Origin: JAXFPC01 sp034180005
GTDB taxonomy: Bacteria > Bacillota > Negativicutes > Acidaminococcales > Acidaminococcaceae
NCBI GenBank assembly: GCA_034180005.1
Contig: JAXFPC010000009.1
Coordinates: forward strand, 1-6,886
Reading direction: 5' to 3'
Length of the DNA stretch: 6,886 nucleotides
Shown: piece by piece, positions 6,086 through 6,886 of the stretch
Position numbering within the stretch: position 1 is the stretch's first letter
Layout of the letters: every line of letters begins with the position of its first letter
Notes under the pieces: model-generated
The model's database searches: none
What the model was told of the DNA's origin: nothing
The model's input: the letters and a program-made list of their open reading frames with translations, nothing else
Made by a program: the position numbers and the translations under genes

Positions 6086-6886
6086 ATGAAAAAAATAGCT
6101 TTTTATACATTGGGGTGTAAGGTAAATCAGGCCGATACCGCCAGTATGGAAGAAATGTTCAGAAAGGCAGGCTACCAAATAGTTCCGTTTGATGAGCAGT
6201 CGGACGTTTATCTTATCAACACCTGCGTCGTCACTAACACAGGCCAACGCAAATCAAAACAGATTATCAACAGAGCTGTCAGAAAAAATCCTTCGGCTTT
6301 GACTGTCGTTACCGGTTGTTATCCTCAGACCGCCGCGGATGAAGTAAAAAAAATAGACGGCGTGGATATCATTATCGGGAATCAAGAGCGCAGCAGTGTA
6401 GTGAAACTGGTGGAACAAGCTATGGACGATAAGCGGACGCAGATACTCGATAATGTGCAGTCCATGACGGTATCTACAAAATTTGAAGAGTTGGCAGCGG
6501 GACTTGTGACCGATAGAACTCGTGCGTTTTTGAAAATTCAGGAAGGCTGCAATCAATACTGTTCTTTCTGCATAATTCCCTATGCGCGGGGACCGTTGCG
6601 GAGCAGAAGTCTTGCCGGAATAAAAGAGGAAGCGTCCAAGTTGGCTGCTGCAGGTTATAAAGAAATTGTTCTTCTCGGTATTCATCTGGGCTGCTACGGC
6701 AAAGAGTCGGGTGGCGCAGTAAGCTTGTGTGACGCAGTTGAGGCTGTTTTGGAAGTGGAAGGCATCAGCAGAATACGTCTGGGATCCTTGGAGTCTGTGG
6801 AAGTGGATACACGGTTGTTGGAATTGATGGCAAAAGAGCCGCGTATTTGCAGGCATTTACACTTGCCGCTGCAAAGCGGTTCGGAT
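6086..6886 (+). CDS. mtaB: tRNA t6A37 methylthiotransferase MtaB, 3' end beyond the window
   Basis: MtaB is a radical-SAM enzyme that adds a methylthio group to t6A at position 37 of tRNAs reading ANN codons. The window contains the first 267 codons of a family of about 430-440 residues. The N-terminal methylthiotransferase domain shows its three cluster cysteines at C11 (LGCKVNQ), C47 (INTCVVT) and C78 (VTGCYP). The radical-SAM motif CNQYCSFC gives C155, C159 and C162, with IIPYARG just after. IHLGCYG at 199-205 and the PLQSGSD at the cut end are also typical. The INTCVVTNTGQRKSKQ form and IHLGCYG favour MtaB over MiaB or RimO. GGGAG at 6071-6075 lies ten bases before the ATG, and rsmE ends five bases upstream, so it shares the prmA operon. 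Both [4Fe-4S] clusters fit an anaerobic lifestyle but do not prove it. Confidence 0.96.
   Translation, partial: MKKIAFYTLGCKVNQADTASMEEMFRKAGYQIVPFDEQSDVYLINTCVVTNTGQRKSKQIINRAVRKNPSALTVVTGCYPQTAADEVKKIDGVDIIIGNQERSSVVKLVEQAMDDKRTQILDNVQSMTVSTKFEELAAGLVTDRTRAFLKIQEGCNQYCSFCIIPYARGPLRSRSLAGIKEEASKLAAAGYKEIVLLGIHLGCYGKESGGAVSLCDAVEAVLEVEGISRIRLGSLESVEVDTRLLELMAKEPRICRHLHLPLQSGSD

Noticed and set aside
6254..6856. 200-codon open frame on the - strand opposite mtaB
   Set aside because: The + strand frame encodes all the MtaB cysteine motifs across this stretch, so the antisense frame is a shadow.
1..6886. CRISPR array, insertion sequence, tRNA or rRNA gene
   Set aside because: I saw no spaced direct repeats, terminal inverted repeats, transposase motifs or cloverleaf-like segments.

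Overview
The window carries seven protein genes, all on the + strand, with moderate GC, strong AGGAG-type ribosome binding sites and a T-box leader. It ends in a prmA-rsmE-mtaB run of RNA/protein modification genes. The T-box and that gene order point to Bacillota. An exported protein with an SH3b domain and a BamE-like tail, and the sequence style, would suit the Negativicutes, but there is no rRNA or other marker to settle this.

Positions 1-1813: an A/T-rich upstream region, then a TIM-barrel protein of the xylose isomerase/AP endonuclease 2 type with unknown substrate. About 26 bases later comes a secreted protein with an SH3b domain. The two are probably co-transcribed.

Positions 1814-2341: no confident protein gene, but a complete tryptophan T-box riboswitch. 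It has a promoter (TTGACT, 17 bases, extended -10), a Stem I with a UGG specifier, the T-box sequence, an antiterminator, and a competing 19-bp terminator followed by a T-run. A tiny 11-codon ORF with a good ribosome binding site and a Trp codon just before its stop lies between the terminator and trpB.

Positions 2348-4328: trpB and trpA overlap by 8 bases and end at a 17-bp hairpin terminator. TrpB looks fully competent. TrpA is recognisable by its length and framework, but its active site is eroded: the catalytic Glu of the LELGIPFSDP motif is Gln, the next Gly is Arg, one Gly is deleted, loop 6 is rebuilt and both phosphate-binding motifs are lost. The PFSD loop that signals to TrpB is kept. 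No trpE, G, D, C or F is present here. The most economical reading is a tRNA-Trp-controlled indole-salvage operon: TrpB makes tryptophan from scavenged indole and serine, and TrpA survives as an activating partner. This parallels the trpRBA locus of Chlamydia trachomatis. It is the most interesting content of the window.

Positions 4344-6886: a second promoter (TTGCCG, 17 bases, TATAAT) drives prmA (ribosomal protein L11 methyltransferase), rsmE (16S rRNA m3U1498 methyltransferase) and mtaB (tRNA ms2t6A methylthiotransferase, cut by the window end). They are spaced 2 and 5 bases apart, forming a translation-apparatus modification operon.
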